From Cruorifilaria tuberocauda (Eukaryota; Nematoda; Chromadorea; Rhabditida; Onchocercidae), in NCBI GenBank assembly GCA_013365365.1, contig JABVXU010000283.1, forward strand, positions 1 to 64,000: a stretch of DNA of 64,000 nt, written 5' to 3'. Both the position numbers and the translations under genes were made by a program. The first letter of the stretch is position 1; each line of letters opens with the position of its first letter. Shown here one piece after another: positions 61,297 through 64,000 of this stretch. Under the pieces are notes generated by a model. It had not been told where the DNA came from, did no database searches, and saw only the letters and a program-made list of their open reading frames with translations.

Positions 61297-64000
61297 CAAA
61301 GAAAAGGTCCAGCAGTACCAGCAAAACCAGGACAGAAACCATTGATAGGTCAAACTGCGCCTTCAGCGCCAGCTGCGGTTAGAGGTGGTCCAGCAAGTCA
61401 AAGATTACCTGTCGGAAGTGTGAAGCAAGCTCAGGCTTCACCAACAGCCCCTCAACAGCAGACATCAGGAGCACCAAGCACTGAGGATAAGATTCAAGTG
61501 TTAAGAGGTGGTGAGGTACAGCAAGCTTATCTGAATAATCTCAACAAGCCAGCGGAAATGTTGCCACAGCAAGAAGTAAAGCCAATCCATACACAGGTAA
61601 ACTCTCTTTTTACTTTACTAAGCGCTTAGTTCACAAGATCAAGCTGATTATTTAGAACGATAATTATCATCGAAATATTTATCTTTTTTCAACTGAACTA
61701 GATTTAATTACTGCATGCGATCTTTAGCATATAGTAAAGCATATTTTTACATCTAATTAATTATAATTACTTTATATGATAGTTATACAAGTATTACTTT
61801 GAAGTATTACGATAATTACTTACGCAAATATAATCACGCAGTACAACGTAACTTAGTAACTAAACGTAAAATAGTAATTTATATTTATACTTTATGCATA
61901 TTTATTTTGTTACATAGCTTTATGAGTATTATACATTTAAGATTTGCAAATAAGTTAAACTTTCCTTGACTATTAGCCTAAAAGTTTACCCGAGGGTTAT
62001 CTGTAATACTTCTAATTTGTTTTAGTTAAATGAAGTTATCACCAAATTTTTTCGTAAATTTCAGGAAGATCAATCGTGGGTAACACAAAATCGAATACCC
62101 GTTGAAATCCAGGCTCCCCAACCAGCAAAAATTGCCATCCCAGAATTGCATGGAAGTGTTGAAGTTAAGGTCAAAATACAATTAAAGAGATCTTAAATTT
62201 AAAATGACGGAGATTAAACTTACAAAAATTTACATTAAAGAATAAGAAAACATATACTGATTTAAGTAATGATTACTGTTATCAGTTTTAGCACAGAGAT
62301 TAACTGTCTCATCCTCTAAATTCAAAACATACAGGAGAATAAAAGAACTAATTTCGTGCTGAAATTTAAATTAGCAAGCATTAAAGCATGATCTCTTGAG
62401 AATAAGATATTTAAACTTGAATGATATATGGCAGTTAACAATAGTTACAATCAGTATCATTATACTCGTTGTTAGCAGAGCTTTAGAAATCATGAAATTC
62501 CAAAAGTAACTAAAATTTTAAAAACCTATTTTAGCCAACTGTGATTGTTCCTCGTCCGGTACAGACAACTCGGGTAGAATGGAATGAATTTCCACAGGAA
62601 GAAATTAAGGAATTGATAAATGTACCGCGGATTAAAACTGTTGAATGGCATCCCGACAATCAGGTTTTAAGATTTCATTTAGATTAGAATGGTTTTTTAA
62701 ATCAATCTTACTTTTAAATCACTTCTAGACTTCATCAGGAAAAGATGAAGCGTATTTTTCGACCGATTCTTGAAAGTTTTGTGTAATTCTCAGAGTGAGA
62801 TTATTGGCGCACAATCGATCAGAAGCGGATATCAACCGGGTCGTATTGGGCGTGTTTGGCCTCCGCCACAAAATGAAAACATCGCACCACCGTTCGTTTT
62901 TCTTAAACTAAAAATTCACATTTATCATCGGATCACTCATTCATTCGACTATAAATTAGATCGAATCAACTGAAAAAATTTTATCACTTACTTAGGTAAG
63001 ATAGGATCAATTGAAGACTTTTATTACTTACCTAAGTAAGGTCAGTAACGATAGCGAAAGATAATATCCATAAAACAGTCTCATTTACACTCTATTATTG
63101 ATTAACGTAAAGTAAGCATTAAAGAATATTAACAGTTATAAACATTTTCGTTACCTTGAAATCGTACTTTCTTTGTTGGGATTGTCTATCATTCCACGGA
63201 TACAGTCAAACTTAAGTTTTCCTTTAAGTATCATTTATTTACGCAAAAAAAAGACTTATTGAAAAAGACGAAAAGTATTAGTAATACTTTTTTCTTACAG
63301 GCAAGAAGTAACAGTAACTAAAGCAGCGGAAGATACGGCATGGAGACGTGATGTAAGGAATGATTGAATTTTCTATAGTAATTATTTAAAACTCTGATCT
63401 TGCAAAAATGATTTTCTTGCAATCATTTCAGGAGAAAGTAGGAATGGATACAGGAACAGCTTGGAGTAGAAGTATTCAACAAAATTTGCAAAGAGTTTGG
63501 CCACCACCAGAAAATGAAGTTCGTATCGATAGATCTGTAGGTAAGCTTTAAGGCTTCTTTAAATCCAAATAGACTAAAATAACATAAGCTATCGTAAGTA
63601 ATAAAATAACGATATTAAATTTTTCTCAATTAGTTCAACATCATTTAATTAATAATTTAATAATTCACTTAAAGTTATTTATGTGAATTTTTTTTTTGAA
63701 CTTTTTGTTTACTTCAATTACTTATTAGCCTGGAAGATTTTCTCTCTCCACTAATATTAACACCTGACATTGTTTTCCTCTCACTTGTTTACAACGATAA
63801 TGCATTCCTCATAGTGCATCGTCGTTATCATTCCCTTTGTACTGATAGATATCACTTCACACTTTGTTTATTTTATTTTAAATTGCATTTTCAACTCTTA
63901 TAAAAAGGACATCTGAGATTTCTATTTAGAAAATTAAAAAAAAACAAGGCTTATTAGGTTCAAGACTGAAAACCATACAATGGCCACCAGCAGAATTTGA
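60172..64000 (+). CDS. coiled-coil, Gln-rich protein with Trp-Pro-Pro repeats, 3' end outside window
   Basis: I do not recognise this gene. Exons: 60172-60349, 60602-61596, 62065-62169, 62535-62663, 62794-62891, 63301-63352, 63432-63536 and 63930 to the window end. All phases agree and give at least 577 residues. The start MPYNI is followed by 14 Glu residues, then a Ser/Asn region. Next comes a long charged Ala/Gln/Glu helix (AEARAQAELRQAKIIAEQN onward), highly likely to form a coiled coil, then 24 Gln and a Pro/Ala/Gln linker. From about 62.0 kb the protein changes to short Trp-Pro modules: TRVEWNEFPQEE, TVEWHPDNQ, GRVWPPPQNE, RVWPPPENE and IQWPPAEF, with TAWRRD and TAWSRS between. Such modules suggest binding sites repeated along a structural protein. 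The layout resembles muscle or cytoskeletal scaffolds (inference only). The donor at 63537 was chosen over GTAAGC four bases later because only it keeps the last exon open. Confidence 0.85.
60350..60601 (+). other. in-frame, stop-free intron
   Basis: The 252-base interval is a multiple of three and has no stop in the frame of its flanking exons. Retention would insert 84 residues, mostly hydrophobic and Cys-rich. I treat it as an intron because of the donor AG|GTTTGA, the acceptor CTTCCAG and the abrupt change in composition. Confidence 0.6.
61228..61299 (+). repeat. CAA/CAG repeat encoding 24 Gln
   Basis: Twenty-four consecutive Gln codons: CAA block, CAG block, CAA block. The CAG core could vary in length between individuals. 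Opposite-strand frames here (poly-Val, poly-Ala) are shadows. Confidence 0.95.
62987..63040. repeat. inverted repeat in an intron
   Basis: CTTACTTAGGTAAG at 62987-63000 and its exact reverse complement CTTACCTAAGTAAG at 63027-63040 flank a 26-base loop. Each arm is itself nearly palindromic and contains splice-site-like GTAAG and TTAG. Confidence 0.8.

Noticed and set aside
61136..61342. Minus-strand poly-Val/poly-Ala frame
   Set aside because: Antisense shadow of the CAA/CAG repeat.

Overview
This window is eukaryotic and nuclear. It is very AT-rich, its genes are split into many short exons, and the introns have the nematode acceptor TTTTCAG or TTTTTAG. Several start codons lie 0-60 bases after a TTTCAG-like acceptor with no matching upstream exon, as expected for spliced-leader (SL) trans-splicing. 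Protein resemblances (RAD-51, a three-part STI-1 without TPR1, a BMP-type TGF-beta ligand, the peroxin PEX6) and the base composition suggest a parasitic nematode, most likely filarial. No bacterial, viral or Wolbachia-like segment was recognised. All gene models were spliced by hand from frame, phase and splice sites, so exon ends are predictions.

Layout. 1-5.3 kb: no gene found, two CA/TG microsatellites. 5.3-8.25 kb (minus): complete eight-exon rad-51, including one apparent GC-AG intron. 8.3-12.6 kb: intergenic, with a decayed repeat copy. 12.6-18.9 kb (plus): a long low-complexity protein ending in a degenerate kinase-like region that recalls PEAK/Pragmin pseudokinases (tentative). One exon without a donor probably acts as an alternative 3' end. 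19.4-21.6 kb (minus): complete eight-exon sti-1 (Hop co-chaperone). 21.6-23.2 kb: divergent promoter region with a near-perfect heat-shock element. 23.2-27.1 kb (plus): complete nine-exon BMP5-8-like ligand lacking the inter-chain cysteine. 29.1-35.7 kb (plus): prx-6 (PEX6), 5' end uncertain. 36.0-36.3 kb: possible tiny two-exon gene. 36.3-45.6 kb: no confident gene, a 61-87 bp tandem repeat and a purine/pyrimidine tract. 45.6-54.4 kb (plus): 837-residue type I membrane protein with a very short ectodomain and a cytoplasmic PDZ domain. 54.4-60.1 kb: intergenic, with a possible TATA box. 60.2-64.0 kb (plus, runs off the end): an Ala/Gln/Glu-rich coiled-coil protein followed by repeated Trp-Pro-Pro modules.

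The genes serve unrelated roles: recombination repair, Hsp90/Hsp70 folding, BMP signalling, peroxisome import, membrane scaffolding and probably cytoskeleton or muscle structure. No dedicated new multi-gene system was seen. The most notable observations are the cysteine-deficient BMP ligand, the degenerate pseudokinase with an alternative terminal exon, the heat-shock element beside sti-1, the GC-AG intron in rad-51, the degenerate D1 Walker A of PEX6, the TM-PDZ protein and the WPPP-repeat protein.
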